Below, in pieces: positions 48,701 to 57,475 of a stretch of 64,000 bases of DNA (position 1 is its first letter; each line of letters begins with the position of its first letter). The stretch lies in the IMG/VR virus record IMGVR_UViG_3300042305_001773, positions 62,001-126,000 of that record. One strand, written 5' to 3'. The notes below the pieces were generated by a model. The model saw only the letters and a list, made by a program, of their open reading frames with translations. It ran no database searches and was not told the DNA's origin. Both the position numbers and the translations under genes were made by a program. Source of the DNA: a virus.

Positions 48701-48882
48701 GCGCTCGCCTCGTCAATCTCGTCGCCCAACGCTACGGCGTGCGCGATAAAGTCTGGGCCGGCCGGCGGCATACCCGGTTCCGTAAGCGGAATGAACGGGT
48801 ATGCCGCGGCCGTAAAATCTTCTGTGTTCGGGTCATACAGCGTCTGGGTTAGACGATGCGTGAGCGAAATACCCTGTGTCAT
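45715..48882 (-). CDS. DNA polymerase I family, with N-terminal UDG-like domain
   Basis: The replicative polymerase has 1,055 residues. Residues about 125-285 match the fold of uracil-DNA glycosylases of families 4/5 (VMIVGKLPG, then LCLGNEATKAV and MHPAFVVR), without the first two iron-sulfur cysteines. Such a fusion is known from phage SPO1 polymerase. From about 320 comes a 3'-5' exonuclease (AIDCEWH, D325/E327). The polymerase domain carries motif A (D777 in TDLTGAEL), motif B (K848, F852, Y856) and motif C (QIHDAIVL, H975-D976). Motif C has Ala where most family A enzymes have Glu. GAGG precedes the ATG. Confidence 0.9.
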   Translation of the reverse strand: MTQGISLTHRLTQTLYDPNTEDFTAAAYPFIPLTEPGMPPAGPDFIAHAVALGDEIDEASAKKKKAVPVGTHLTNLYRNALYRPDFHLPISHKSSKDLIPVPFLPGHRWGKRGAAVEMYGPWRKAKVMIVGKLPGYYEMESLNATAGPAMNMMADIFEECGISPEAYEDWYVTFACKFAPPMEITAVPAAWIKNCAILLEQEIRIVQPEFILCLGNEATKAVMRTTGAITGLAGRILDVSSVDTDGNPRTMKALSVMHPAFVVRKPEVTEDFVGQIRRFKALIHDEILDEEAVDHADVYTEAALAEIVDEMVSDPDPNANIIAIDCEWHGEYPTEEGAYLRTVQISNKDKWARTIVLRHQGGAEAFQPNLDAARRQLTRLLKSTPERNVRVGGHFFRADLPWLFDFGVDVRPEYAPAEDPDDRTHGGWDTSLMYHAVNECARYGLDECSMRFTAAPTYWEPLDHWKKKYRSDNKLKASEVGGYGECPAHILHPYASYDVDVTRRIMMRFYGTNGKDGLIARSSTGHDCWLPYWTAHNSSLAFLEMEMTGLEIDRNRADELTTLFMNTQERLLAEIREELQWPAFNPKSQPQLAIALFGRDFADRYTNSPPIPEDAQTLDLRPVKTTGKRPVLWNEMSYRGINPETATPSTDKESLGILGHMNSTAAKIRDYKFISQVLQSVLRKPAETEDGEYELDENGNYTYEKGLVGCVHSDGKVRTHMFQTKETGRASSSRPPLQNLSSRREDDYKRILGKDKYQHPVRSILRVPKGCIGIETDLTGAELAVLAWLSQDKNMIEHVRRNLLPEDHPDHYDIHSQQAVKTFRLSGVTPTKQGMVDAGVKGLRVAAKNVNFGIPYGRGSEALARQCKEEGHDVTADQCQAMIDAYFQSYPGTKTFLAECRMRSQDPGWLVGPYGRFRRFMPTKDRAVRGEQERQAQNFPIQGGVADAVSIALYNFYKYRAEHSDIDYKIALQIHDAIVLIVPLEHAERLYKEVIPACMIDGVPFWPHRLDGTKIDVAEPYHFGMSRDVFFHWGENLKPEKSRGLGVDWFCDEKG

Positions 48883-48888
48883 AACGCC

Positions 48889-49959
48889 TCATAACAAAAA
48901 CGAAAGATCAGCCGTCACGTCAACAGCGTCGGCGGCCGATGACAACATCTCAAACAACTCCGGCCGCGAGTAATCAGCCGGGTCACGATCGTCCGGGAGA
49001 ATAACCGGAACGACATTAACGTTTCTCTGGCAAAGAGCTGCGACAACATGCTCAAGCTCGGTCTGCGCGTCGTGATCGAGGATGACGAACACGGGCTTGT
49101 TCGCCCATGTCGTCGCGATCGTGTTGCACTGCCACGCAGATAACGTCTTACCAAAAATACAGACGCCTGCAACTCCAAGCCGCCACACGCTCGGTACGCC
49201 CTCGACCACTACGGCGGCTGGCTGTTCCGCCGCGTTATCGTAGTTGTAGAGCACCTGACTCTTGCGCATGCCGTTGTAGTACTTGACAGTGTTTCGGCCC
49301 TCTCCAACGACGCGGCCTTGCCAGCCAACTAACTGCCCATGAAAATGAACAGGAATATAAATACGCCCGTGCATAATCCGGTGTTTGTCCAGCCGCGGAT
49401 TTACACACACGCCGATTTTGAACACATCGGCGAGTTCGCGGATATTCGTAAACCCGCGAGAAGCCAAGTACTCGACAGCCGGGTGATACTCCGGCAGCGA
49501 ATCAATCGGCAGGATCTCTCCGGGCGGTTCAATCGTTTCGTGTACCGTGTCGAGCGGTACTGACCTGATTGGCGTACGCGTCATGAATCGCCGGCCGGCG
49601 CCGAACACCATATCTTCAAACTGCTCCAGCCGGCCGGGCTTATCAAGACAGTTTTCGTTGTAGCACACGACCAAATGCGTGTTTGCCCGACGACCATTGC
49701 GAATGTCTGATCCGTACCGATGATTCACCCACAGACGATTTCGCTGGTCACGACAAAACGGACAACACACGCAGTAATACTCACCCCAGCTGCCGCGATA
49801 AGTAGACTTGCCGCGGCGAAGGGGATCATCAAATTGTTCGACCTGCGCGGGCACACCTTCGTTTGCGATAGTTACATCGCCGAATTTGTGCGCGAGCAGG
49901 CCATACAGTACGGGATTCAGGGGATTTGAACTTGGCGTTTTTGAGACCGCCATTTTCAT
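48889..49959 (-). CDS. DnaG-type primase
   Basis: The 356-residue product starts at the ATG at 49959, five bases after GAGAGGAG. An upstream GTG would include the Shine-Dalgarno. The N-terminus has a zinc ribbon (CVCCPFC, then CYNEN-C), and the middle resembles the primase core (MHGRIYIPVHFHGQLVGWQG). The Toprim part has VVVEGVPSVWRLGVAG with the catalytic Glu, and FVILDHDAQTE with the Asp pair. It would make RNA primers for DNA replication. No helicase domain is fused; the helicase is the adjacent gene. The stop is 6 nt before the polymerase start. Confidence 0.85.
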   Translation of the reverse strand: MKMAVSKTPSSNPLNPVLYGLLAHKFGDVTIANEGVPAQVEQFDDPLRRGKSTYRGSWGEYYCVCCPFCRDQRNRLWVNHRYGSDIRNGRRANTHLVVCYNENCLDKPGRLEQFEDMVFGAGRRFMTRTPIRSVPLDTVHETIEPPGEILPIDSLPEYHPAVEYLASRGFTNIRELADVFKIGVCVNPRLDKHRIMHGRIYIPVHFHGQLVGWQGRVVGEGRNTVKYYNGMRKSQVLYNYDNAAEQPAAVVVEGVPSVWRLGVAGVCIFGKTLSAWQCNTIATTWANKPVFVILDHDAQTELEHVVAALCQRNVNVVPVILPDDRDPADYSRPELFEMLSSAADAVDVTADLSFLL

Positions 49960-49970
49960 ACTGACTCCTC

Positions 49971-51647
49971 TCACGACAGCATGTCTTCAGCAAATGTGTC
50001 CACCGGCATAATCCGGCGGGGTGTGGAACGCGGACGCGTGAGCGCCTGCGCTTCTTCCGGCGTAACGGGCGCAATGTCGCCGCGCTGAATGATCCGCTTT
50101 GCCGCTTCAGACGCAGTGTACTCGTCATTCACGAGCCGAATCTCTGCAACCCTATCATCAATCTTGATTAGACCCTTGAGATTATCCGCGCGAAGATACC
50201 GCAACTTAGACCAGTAAATCGTCGACACATGACACGACTCGTCTCGCGCGTTGACGCAAAGGCACGCGTGAAGGTTCTCAGCGAATGACTTTGAACCAGA
50301 CGCGTCGGCGTGCGAAACGTATCGATACGCCGGAATATTCTTGACCTCACCTTGTGCCAGCTGATGCGCCAGCATGATAACCGCACCTGTGGGCACAGCA
50401 ATCCGCGCGCGCAACTGGTCAACAGCGTTTTTAATCGGTCGCGCTAGCGACTCTGCGTACTTCGTCTTGGCGTTTGCGTTCATTTCACGCTCCACCATGA
50501 CGCCGCAATAGTCGATAGCGACAAAACCAATTTCCATTCCACGTTCACGCGCCAGTTGCTCAAGCGCGATAACAATCTCCGCCACACCGCCCGCGCCGCG
50601 GTTGCCTGTCTTTTCGTTTTGCGAAAAGTCCAGATACATGAAGTTATTATTGAACCACGAACTAGCGGCGACCCAGCGTTCACGCTCGCCGAACATTACT
50701 TCGCCGTTTCTGTTTACAGGCAACTCGCGATCGTAGTCTTTGAGATTTTCGGCTGTGGACAGTTCCGCCCAGAAGTCGCGGCCGACTGCAAATAACGAGC
50801 GATCGATCTGCGCGGCGGCAGACCAGAACGTCGGATTCATCTTTTCGGCAGGATCTTCGTAGCCGATAAACACGGACAGTTTATTGGGCGAGTTGGCGGC
50901 GTACTGCTGCGCCATACGGACAGCCGTAACTGCCAGAAGTGTCGTCTTACCGCCGCCATACGGCCCTAAGACGCCAATAATGTCGCCGGCCCGAAAGCCC
51001 TGCAAATACTCGTCAATAAACGGAAGCGTGGTCGGAACAGCAACCGGCGGGAGCGCGATAGGTTGCCCGATTTCGGGCATCATGGCCGCATTCTCGAAGC
51101 TCTTACCCAAAGCGTCGACCGACTGCGCTCTCCTTGTCCATTGCGCCAACTGCGCCTCTAGATTATCTGGCGCGCCGCCAAACGTATTTAATACCGCCTG
51201 CGCCTCACTTTTGATCATCCGCTCGCGAATAAACCGCCGAACAATATCTTCGATGTATGACTTTTCGGCGCGAGCTTCGACTTCAGGCAGCGGCGCGGCG
51301 TTAAAAGACTCATCGACAAATCGGACCAGCGCCTCAATCGCTTCGTTGCTTAAGGCAATAGCCGCCGTACCAGCAGCGGCGCTATCGCGCCACGCAAGCA
51401 GCCGGGTGGTGATCATATCAGCCGTCAGCGCGCCGAACTGCTCGTTCAATTCTTTCATCGACGCAAACAGGTAATAAAACGGCAGCTCGTCAGTCGAATG
51501 GCCGAAATGACTGGGCGACAGACCGACGCGCAACGAATCTCGCAGCAGCGCTGGATACCGTAAAAGACCCGAAATCATTGTGCCGATCTCGGGCGTTGTT
51601 ACCGCGTCAACTGCTCTTGGCTTTTCATCCATGAATTCACTCGGCAT
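49971..51647 (-). CDS. DnaB-type replicative helicase
   Basis: The ATG at 51647 has GGAG 8 nt upstream. The 558-residue protein has a helical N-terminal domain, a linker, and a RecA-fold motor. The motor carries Walker A GPYGGGKTTL (about residues 228-237), a VFIGYEDPAEKM segment, VAIDYCGVM as Walker B, and AVIMLAHQLAQGEVKNIPAY as the loop with the Gln switch. An extra segment of about 60 residues lies between Walker A and B. It unwinds DNA at the fork together with the adjacent primase; the gene overlap of 11 nt upstream and the close spacing downstream support one replication operon. Confidence 0.85.
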   Translation of the reverse strand: MPSEFMDEKPRAVDAVTTPEIGTMISGLLRYPALLRDSLRVGLSPSHFGHSTDELPFYYLFASMKELNEQFGALTADMITTRLLAWRDSAAAGTAAIALSNEAIEALVRFVDESFNAAPLPEVEARAEKSYIEDIVRRFIRERMIKSEAQAVLNTFGGAPDNLEAQLAQWTRRAQSVDALGKSFENAAMMPEIGQPIALPPVAVPTTLPFIDEYLQGFRAGDIIGVLGPYGGGKTTLLAVTAVRMAQQYAANSPNKLSVFIGYEDPAEKMNPTFWSAAAQIDRSLFAVGRDFWAELSTAENLKDYDRELPVNRNGEVMFGERERWVAASSWFNNNFMYLDFSQNEKTGNRGAGGVAEIVIALEQLARERGMEIGFVAIDYCGVMVEREMNANAKTKYAESLARPIKNAVDQLRARIAVPTGAVIMLAHQLAQGEVKNIPAYRYVSHADASGSKSFAENLHACLCVNARDESCHVSTIYWSKLRYLRADNLKGLIKIDDRVAEIRLVNDEYTASEAAKRIIQRGDIAPVTPEEAQALTRPRSTPRRIMPVDTFAEDMLS

Positions 51648-52407
51648 CGTAATTTCTCCAATGCTGCCGTATCTCGACAACGCCTAATTTAATCTCGTTC
51701 TCTATCCACCATTTGTATTCTGGATGCGCGGTCATGACAGCGGCATATGACCGTTGCTGCGCTTCGTAATCGAGCGCGGCTTTCCACAGATAGCGCTCTA
51801 CTGCTTTTTCACAGTTACGACGGGCCGCAAACGCGTTTCGAAAAAACGGTGTTGCGGTGACATAACTTTCGTCGCAGAGTACATATAGCTCCTGCGCGGC
51901 CTCTGGCATTTTGTATATCGCAGTTGTCGACATGCGTAAATGCAACGTCTCTGCCGCCACGTAAAAACGATCTTTGATTATCCGCGGCATGTGCGCCATG
52001 TAGTCGCGGTAAATCTCAGCCGATTTGGCGCTGTATAAAACAGACGGGCGCATTTCCGTCAGCCGCTGGTGGCCCGTTGAAATGCGTTCTGTGGCGAGCG
52101 CCGAGAAATGCGCATACACCCAGCCGCCAAGATCCGCGCCTGCGCGCTCTGCCGCGCGCAGAATTTTGCCCCAGACGGGCGTGTGCTTCACGCCAAAGTT
52201 ATCTTTACCACCATCCCACGCCGGCCTACGTTTCAGATGGGCAGGCGCTTCCCAGTCAGCGACGCGCTCGTTGAGATGAATATATTGGTACCGGATATAC
52301 GCAAGTTTTTGCGCGTCGGTGAGCGTGTGGTACCAGTCGACCGACAAGATATCTGAATCAATCTCCGCTGTCTGCGTCGCGGGTTCGCCAAGAGCGCTGC
52401 GCGTCAT
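51637..52407 (-). CDS. Hypothetical protein between two helicases
   Basis: From the ATG at 52407 the protein has 256 residues; the frame is open upstream only over the previous gene. It is largely helical and rich in aromatic residues: DWYHTLTDAQKLAYIRYQYI, AHLKRRPAWDGGKDNFGVKH, and a tail ending IKLGVVEIRQHWRNYDAE. No motif is recognised. The position between the SF2 helicase and DnaB genes suggests a helicase loader or replication accessory, but only by context. Its Shine-Dalgarno is distant, so coupling is likely. Confidence 0.55.
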   Translation of the reverse strand: MTRSALGEPATQTAEIDSDILSVDWYHTLTDAQKLAYIRYQYIHLNERVADWEAPAHLKRRPAWDGGKDNFGVKHTPVWGKILRAAERAGADLGGWVYAHFSALATERISTGHQRLTEMRPSVLYSAKSAEIYRDYMAHMPRIIKDRFYVAAETLHLRMSTTAIYKMPEAAQELYVLCDESYVTATPFFRNAFAARRNCEKAVERYLWKAALDYEAQQRSYAAVMTAHPEYKWWIENEIKLGVVEIRQHWRNYDAE

Positions 52408-53896
52408 GCCAATTCTGCTCCCATCCGAGGAGTTTGTAGCTGTTTCGTCGACCCAGACTCTTCCGGTAGAAGGTCGGGTCGAACGTGTCCATGCAATCCA
52501 GTACTTCGCCAAATTCTTTCCGCGTGCCGTCTGGGGCTGTGTAAATTCGGCTTACACGCCCCGGACCCTGCACGTCCACAATATCGCTATCACGGTCATC
52601 GGCGCGGACAAGAACGTTTAGTTGTTCAAAGTCAACGCCGGTGGCCCATACATCCGTGGCGATTACGCGCTTGAGTTGTCCAGACTCGAAATTAGAGCGC
52701 ATGTCGTATTTCTGTATATCTGTGAGTGGTTTGTAATCGGCGGGCAGAAGACCCTTTTTCCGATAACCAGCACAGTCATACGGCGACATGTTTCCATATA
52801 CGAGACTGAAATCAGGCAATTGCGCGCCGAGATGAACAGCGTGTTCAATCGTCTCTACGAGGATCAAAATCTGATGCGATTCTGGGTATCCCCGCACGGC
52901 TTCGGCGATGATACGGTTCCGCTCGTGGTTTGTCCAGATGCCGTATCGCTTTCGTGCCACGCGGTTGCCGTAGCGCTCTGCAGGGTTTGACCGCAGCCGC
53001 ATGGGCAGCCAATTCACGCGCACCGGAACAACCAGCCCAAGCTCTACCGCGTTCTGATAAGTCAGCTCAAACACCATTGGACCGAACATAGGCTCAAGCA
53101 CAGCATGAGCGTTATCCATCCGTGCATATGGCGTCGCGCTCAAACCGAAATTGCGGCTCGTGCGGTACCGCGCTGCCAACGCTGTTGAAAAGTTCAGCGT
53201 GGCAAGTTGGTGAACTTCGTCCGCGAACAGAAAATCTGCGTCACCATCGGAGTGCGCCAAGCTGCCGGCCGTAATCACGGTCACGCGCTCCCACTGTTTC
53301 CAACCGTCGCCTACGCGACCTACCTTCGGCAAAAGCCGTTTCAGGCTGCGCACGATGCGGTCGGCCACGTCGACTGACTTGGTGACAACGTGGATCTTGG
53401 CGGTCGGAAACAACAGCGCTGCCGCGCCAATCAGGGTTGTTTTGCCGAACCCCGTGACGGCTTTGATAATCCCGCACGGTACGCGAGAAATCGTACGTAG
53501 GCACTCTTCCTGTCTGGCGCGGAACGTGATCCGGCCGTCGAGGTTTTCCCACTGCGGCGTGAAGCAGTCTGGGCGTTTTCTTTGACCAGATCTGTCAACG
53601 AGCAACGTGGGGCAGCCAAGTTTCTTAAGCCTGTTCACCATGCGGGCTAAATATCCGCTGAGCACAATCACATGTCCGTGCTCAACCCGGTGCAGCTTAT
53701 ATTCTTTCGTTTGAAAGAACATTCGCTGCCCGGTAATCGGATCTCGGCGCGCGCCACCGTGAACCTGCTCGACATGCGAATACCGCAAGTCGTGCGTGAG
53801 CCGTTTAATCAGCTCGTCGTTCAGCGGTGCGTTATCAGCGCCGGTGAGCGTTAAAACGTTTCCAACGCGTGTAATTGTTACAGGCTGAGCAATCAT
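52358..53896 (-). CDS. SF2 helicase, UvsW-like
   Basis: The 512-residue protein starts at the ATG at 53896, which is two bases from the previous stop (TAGTATG). Its first 100 residues form an extra domain. Then come the SF2 motifs: a Q-motif-like FRARQEECLRTI, motif I VTGFGKTT, motif II DEVH, motif III SATPYAR, motif V IATDVWATGVDF and motif VI QGPGRVSR. In T4, UvsW unwinds branched DNA and controls the switch between modes of replication. The same function is likely here, given RecA, SbcCD and the RuvC-like nuclease. Confidence 0.85.
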   Translation of the reverse strand: MIAQPVTITRVGNVLTLTGADNAPLNDELIKRLTHDLRYSHVEQVHGGARRDPITGQRMFFQTKEYKLHRVEHGHVIVLSGYLARMVNRLKKLGCPTLLVDRSGQRKRPDCFTPQWENLDGRITFRARQEECLRTISRVPCGIIKAVTGFGKTTLIGAAALLFPTAKIHVVTKSVDVADRIVRSLKRLLPKVGRVGDGWKQWERVTVITAGSLAHSDGDADFLFADEVHQLATLNFSTALAARYRTSRNFGLSATPYARMDNAHAVLEPMFGPMVFELTYQNAVELGLVVPVRVNWLPMRLRSNPAERYGNRVARKRYGIWTNHERNRIIAEAVRGYPESHQILILVETIEHAVHLGAQLPDFSLVYGNMSPYDCAGYRKKGLLPADYKPLTDIQKYDMRSNFESGQLKRVIATDVWATGVDFEQLNVLVRADDRDSDIVDVQGPGRVSRIYTAPDGTRKEFGEVLDCMDTFDPTFYRKSLGRRNSYKLLGWEQNWHDAQRSWRTRDADSGD

Positions 53897-53897
53897 A

Positions 53898-54395
53898 CTA
53901 GCCGTCGCTTCCCGGTCCTGAGACGGGCTCGACGGAAAGGACTTCAAATGTCCCATACTTTTCCTGCGCGTTGTTGAACGGGGAGAAGCCCCGGTACTTT
54001 CCAACTAAAGTGAGTAAATGCACAAAGTCTCCCAATGAAATCTCGTCTGGAAGCACCGCCGACAATATCACAATGTCGCCGGGGCGAAAAGCCTCGTGCA
54101 GCGCGTAGTGGCTACGCATCTGATTATCAGCTTGCGGCGTCAAAATCGTACGGCGCCAGTCGTTGCGCGGCTCGCCCATAACGATCGGGCACCAGTCGAT
54201 TTTTTTGACGTCACTGTGGTGCCGGTTGGCGATCTTGGCTGCGTAGCGCATGCAAGCCAGCCACGCAGACGGCAAGAACATAACCCGCTGACTTGGGTCG
54301 CGGTCAAAGCAGAAAATAATTTGGCCGTGACGCCGCTTTTTTGCCGAGCCAAGGCAAACACGGTTGAACCGGATTTTGATAGTTATTTCTTGCAT
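53898..54395 (-). CDS. Hypothetical protein of 165 residues
   Basis: The product begins MQEITIKIRFNRVCLGSAKK. It has segments with PSAWLACMRYAAKIANRHHS, DIVILSAVLPDEISLGDF, and GKYRGFSPFNNAQEKYGTFE near the C-terminus. I recall similar endings in other phage proteins of unknown function in replication operons; this is memory only. It starts one base after the previous stop and ends one codon before the SF2 helicase, so it is strictly coupled to it and may be an accessory factor. Confidence 0.6.
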   Translation of the reverse strand: MQEITIKIRFNRVCLGSAKKRRHGQIIFCFDRDPSQRVMFLPSAWLACMRYAAKIANRHHSDVKKIDWCPIVMGEPRNDWRRTILTPQADNQMRSHYALHEAFRPGDIVILSAVLPDEISLGDFVHLLTLVGKYRGFSPFNNAQEKYGTFEVLSVEPVSGPGSDG

Positions 54396-54396
54396 G

Positions 54397-55338
54397 TCAC
54401 TGCTGCTTCGTGCTCATATGCTCCGCGTACGCTGCTCGCTCGGCCGGCGTTTTGAAAAACAAGTTGGGTGCGAACAAACCGTCTTTTGCGCCGCGCCGGT
54501 TTTCTAAACTGTCGAGCCAGTTGTAGCGTAAATAGCGCACAAATGCCTGCGACGCGCGTAGGTCGCCCTTAGCGCCGCCCCGCACAGCTTTGTGAATGCG
54601 ATACAGAAAGTTTGCTGGGTCCTGCAGATCGACATCCGCGGGCTCAACAGTCTTCCACGCCCGCAAAACGTTCGCGCAGCGCAGTTCACGGCTTTTGTGT
54701 AACAACCGTTTTGGCGTCGATACGTGCTCTTGTACTTGCGGCGTTAAACCTAAAAACAACTCAAGCTTTGCGGCGCGATCAGGAGCTTTTCTGTCGACGT
54801 ACCAGCGCGGGTCAACGATAGTCGCCAAAAGCTGTGCTGCGACCTCGCCGTCCAGCGTCGGTATGAACGCCAAAGCTTTGTGCGCAGGGTGCATACGAAA
54901 ATAGGCTTTCGCCGCATCATCAAACACAAAGTTAGCGCGCTGGAGTCGCCCGATCATGGCGTACGTCGGATAATCATGGACTGAGAGCTTGTGCCACCCG
55001 CCTGCAGCCGGGGCTACGTCTACGCTGCGCATTCGCCGCAGTACGATCTGTGGGTCGGCAATCTCTTCTGCCGTGTGCAGCACGTTTGGCCCCGCCACCT
55101 CGACACGATTGATCTCGTTTTTGTAGTGCCGCAGATACAACGCAGAAATAAGCTCTGCATTCTGCGGTAGCCCCAGCACGCGCACCTGTAAGCCTATGCC
55201 GGTCAGCACCGGAGACAGTAAAAACGAATCAAGCAATTGATCTGAATTTGTCGCCGGACCAATGCCGACAGAAAACCAGATCCGCCCATCTGTGTGGGTG
55301 TGCAGTTTGATTACGTTTTCGTCAACTACGCTGTACAT
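54397..55338 (-). CDS. Hypothetical protein after SbcC
   Basis: The 313-residue protein has GGAG 8 nt before its ATG and overlaps the end of sbcC by 17 nt. It has a strand-rich N-terminus (DGRIWFSVGIGPATNSDQLL), a segment with DYPTYAMIGRLQRANFVFDD, a helical second half and a basic C-terminal region (LLHKSRELRCANVLRAWKT). No family is recognised. Its place between SbcC and the SF2 helicase suggests a part in recombination or replication restart, based on context only. Confidence 0.6.
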   Translation of the reverse strand: MYSVVDENVIKLHTHTDGRIWFSVGIGPATNSDQLLDSFLLSPVLTGIGLQVRVLGLPQNAELISALYLRHYKNEINRVEVAGPNVLHTAEEIADPQIVLRRMRSVDVAPAAGGWHKLSVHDYPTYAMIGRLQRANFVFDDAAKAYFRMHPAHKALAFIPTLDGEVAAQLLATIVDPRWYVDRKAPDRAAKLELFLGLTPQVQEHVSTPKRLLHKSRELRCANVLRAWKTVEPADVDLQDPANFLYRIHKAVRGGAKGDLRASQAFVRYLRYNWLDSLENRRGAKDGLFAPNLFFKTPAERAAYAEHMSTKQQ

Positions 55339-57475
55339 GCCGTAACTCCGGTGCCTCTAATTCAATTGCTGATTCAAACAGATGCGAAAGATTAATCGCG
55401 TGCGTGACGAGCAAACACTGCAAACCTTTTGCTGTGGATAGCTCGCGTAGCTTCTCTAGAACCGGCGCTAATGCCTGAATACGCGGCTGATCCAAAGACG
55501 CAGTCGGCTCGTCCAGCGCGAGTAAGCCGATTTCTTCGGCAAACATGGCGTTGACGGCGACTCGAAACGCAAGTGCCAAGACGGTTTTTTGCCCGACGGA
55601 CAATCGCTGGGCGACTTGTCGGCGGCCGTCAAAGAATTCGGCGATAAATGTCGGTGTTCCATCCGTGGCCACCTTGATAACAAAATTAACACGAAACACT
55701 TGCAGCAGCTCGTTAATCGCTGACTCTAGCCGCTGGAGGTTGCGCTGGGCGACTAGGCGCGGAGCGTTCTTCAGGGCCTCTCGTGCTGTTTCGGCAACAC
55801 CCGACCAACTGCGCAATTTCTTAGCCCGCTGTTCTTGCTGTCTAACCTCCGCTGCCTGCTCGTCAAAACGCTTCTTCTCAAACAAAATTTGCGCGCGCTG
55901 ATCAGCCAGTCCGGTTCGCGTCTTCAACTGATCCTGCAACTGGTGCAGACGTGTCTGCGATAAATGGGCGTCGGCCTGTGTTACCGAGATCTCTGCTAAC
56001 TCTTCCTCTAGCTGCTTTTTGCGCGACCGTAACGCTTCGATGGCCCCGTTGACCTGTGCGCGTTCTTCACGCGCTTTCTGCGCCAACGGTTCAATCTCTT
56101 TTTTGACGCGCTGAAATTCTTCGTAATCAACTACCGCCTGTTGCAGCGCGTCCTCGCTCAACTCCGGCGGCTTCACGGCCAGCAGGTCTTTTTCCGCCGC
56201 ATTAAGCTGCTGTTCTTTTGCTTCCCGGGCTTTCTGTCTCTTTTCCCAGTCCTGCCACACACCTTCTTTAAATGTCTGCTGGCTCGCGGCCTGTTTCCAC
56301 TCCGCTAACTCTTCTTCCATTTTAACAAGGTCGGCTTTGTACTGTTCAACCTGTGAGGCAAGCTGCGACGACGGCGTATGGCACGTCGGGCACTCGGCAA
56401 TGCCGTCTGCCGAAAACATATCAATAAAACGCTTGGCCTCTTTGATGCGCTGCTCTTTTGCGTGCTGATCGCGGCGCATCTCTTCTGCTGTCGGTAGGCC
56501 GGGTTTTTCTGGCTGCTGGTCTTTCTCTCGCTCAGCGTCGAGTTGTGCCCGCGTAGCTTGAAAGTTTTCTTTCGCCTTTGCCACGCTCTTGTAGCTTGCC
56601 CAGTGACCCAGCGCGACTCTCGCGGCAGCGTGAGACTCTTCCTGCCCGTTAGCCGCCTCTGTCAGCGCAAGTAAGTCGGCGTCGTACTGCGCAGACGCGT
56701 TAACAAGGTCATCCAGCTTTTTTTGCTGCAGCTCCAGCTGCTGTTCGAGCTTCGACAGCTCGCCCGCACCGCGCTCCCGCGCGTCCCACTGCTGAATCGT
56801 CGCTTGATCAGACCGCATGTGCGACAGGATGTCGTCGGGGTTGGGCAACTTCGCCATCTGCTCCGACAACGCCTGCGCCCGCTTGGCCGCGTCGCTGGCC
56901 TGCGCGTCTAACTCGTCAGCCGTCTGCACGATCTCGGGAATGTTTAGCTTTGTCAAAGACTTGCCGATCGCGTCCTGACACTTGTCAGCACGAGCGGTGT
57001 TAAACAACCGCTGAAAAAACTTATCTGTGTCGGTCTGATTATCGTCGATGAACGAGAAGATCTCGGTCTGCGACACAATAATGAACCGGCTGATGAATTT
57101 AGCGTCGACGCCCAGCAGCTTTTCGATGCCGGCGGTCACGCTCTTGTCGCCGCGGCCTATTTCTTTGCCGTCCACGAGCAGCGTGGCCTGCTCTTTCTCC
57201 GGGAGCAGGTGCCGCGTCACAACGGCGATATGCCCGTTGTGCTCGAACTCTAGCGTGGCGTACGCCGGTTCACCTTCGCGAGCATATTGCGAAATGTTGT
57301 CGGACTTTACGCCAAAATTTGGATTCTCGCCGGTGAGCAACCACCGAATCGCCCCGAACAAGCTGCTCTTGCCCGAACCGTTTTCGCCGAGAATCGCCAC
57401 CAGCCCGCGCGTGAACTCACACACTCGATAGCGGTGGTGTACCCAGTTCTTCACTTCCAGTCTCAAGAGCTGCAT
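55322..57475 (-). CDS. SbcC/gp46-type nuclease ATPase subunit
   Basis: SbcC with SbcD (gp46/gp47 in T4, Rad50/Mre11 in cells) processes DNA ends for recombination. The 717-residue product has Walker A GENGSGKSS (residues 30-38), long coiled-coil arms on both sides of a zinc hook (CPTC at 362-365), and the C-terminal ABC signature RLSVGQKTVLALAFR with Walker B LLALDEPTASLD. The size lies between T4 gp46 and bacterial SbcC. The gene overlaps sbcD by 59 nt, a sign of strict co-translation. Confidence 0.92.
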   Translation of the reverse strand: MQLLRLEVKNWVHHRYRVCEFTRGLVAILGENGSGKSSLFGAIRWLLTGENPNFGVKSDNISQYAREGEPAYATLEFEHNGHIAVVTRHLLPEKEQATLLVDGKEIGRGDKSVTAGIEKLLGVDAKFISRFIIVSQTEIFSFIDDNQTDTDKFFQRLFNTARADKCQDAIGKSLTKLNIPEIVQTADELDAQASDAAKRAQALSEQMAKLPNPDDILSHMRSDQATIQQWDARERGAGELSKLEQQLELQQKKLDDLVNASAQYDADLLALTEAANGQEESHAAARVALGHWASYKSVAKAKENFQATRAQLDAEREKDQQPEKPGLPTAEEMRRDQHAKEQRIKEAKRFIDMFSADGIAECPTCHTPSSQLASQVEQYKADLVKMEEELAEWKQAASQQTFKEGVWQDWEKRQKAREAKEQQLNAAEKDLLAVKPPELSEDALQQAVVDYEEFQRVKKEIEPLAQKAREERAQVNGAIEALRSRKKQLEEELAEISVTQADAHLSQTRLHQLQDQLKTRTGLADQRAQILFEKKRFDEQAAEVRQQEQRAKKLRSWSGVAETAREALKNAPRLVAQRNLQRLESAINELLQVFRVNFVIKVATDGTPTFIAEFFDGRRQVAQRLSVGQKTVLALAFRVAVNAMFAEEIGLLALDEPTASLDQPRIQALAPVLEKLRELSTAKGLQCLLVTHAINLSHLFESAIELEAPELRHVQRS

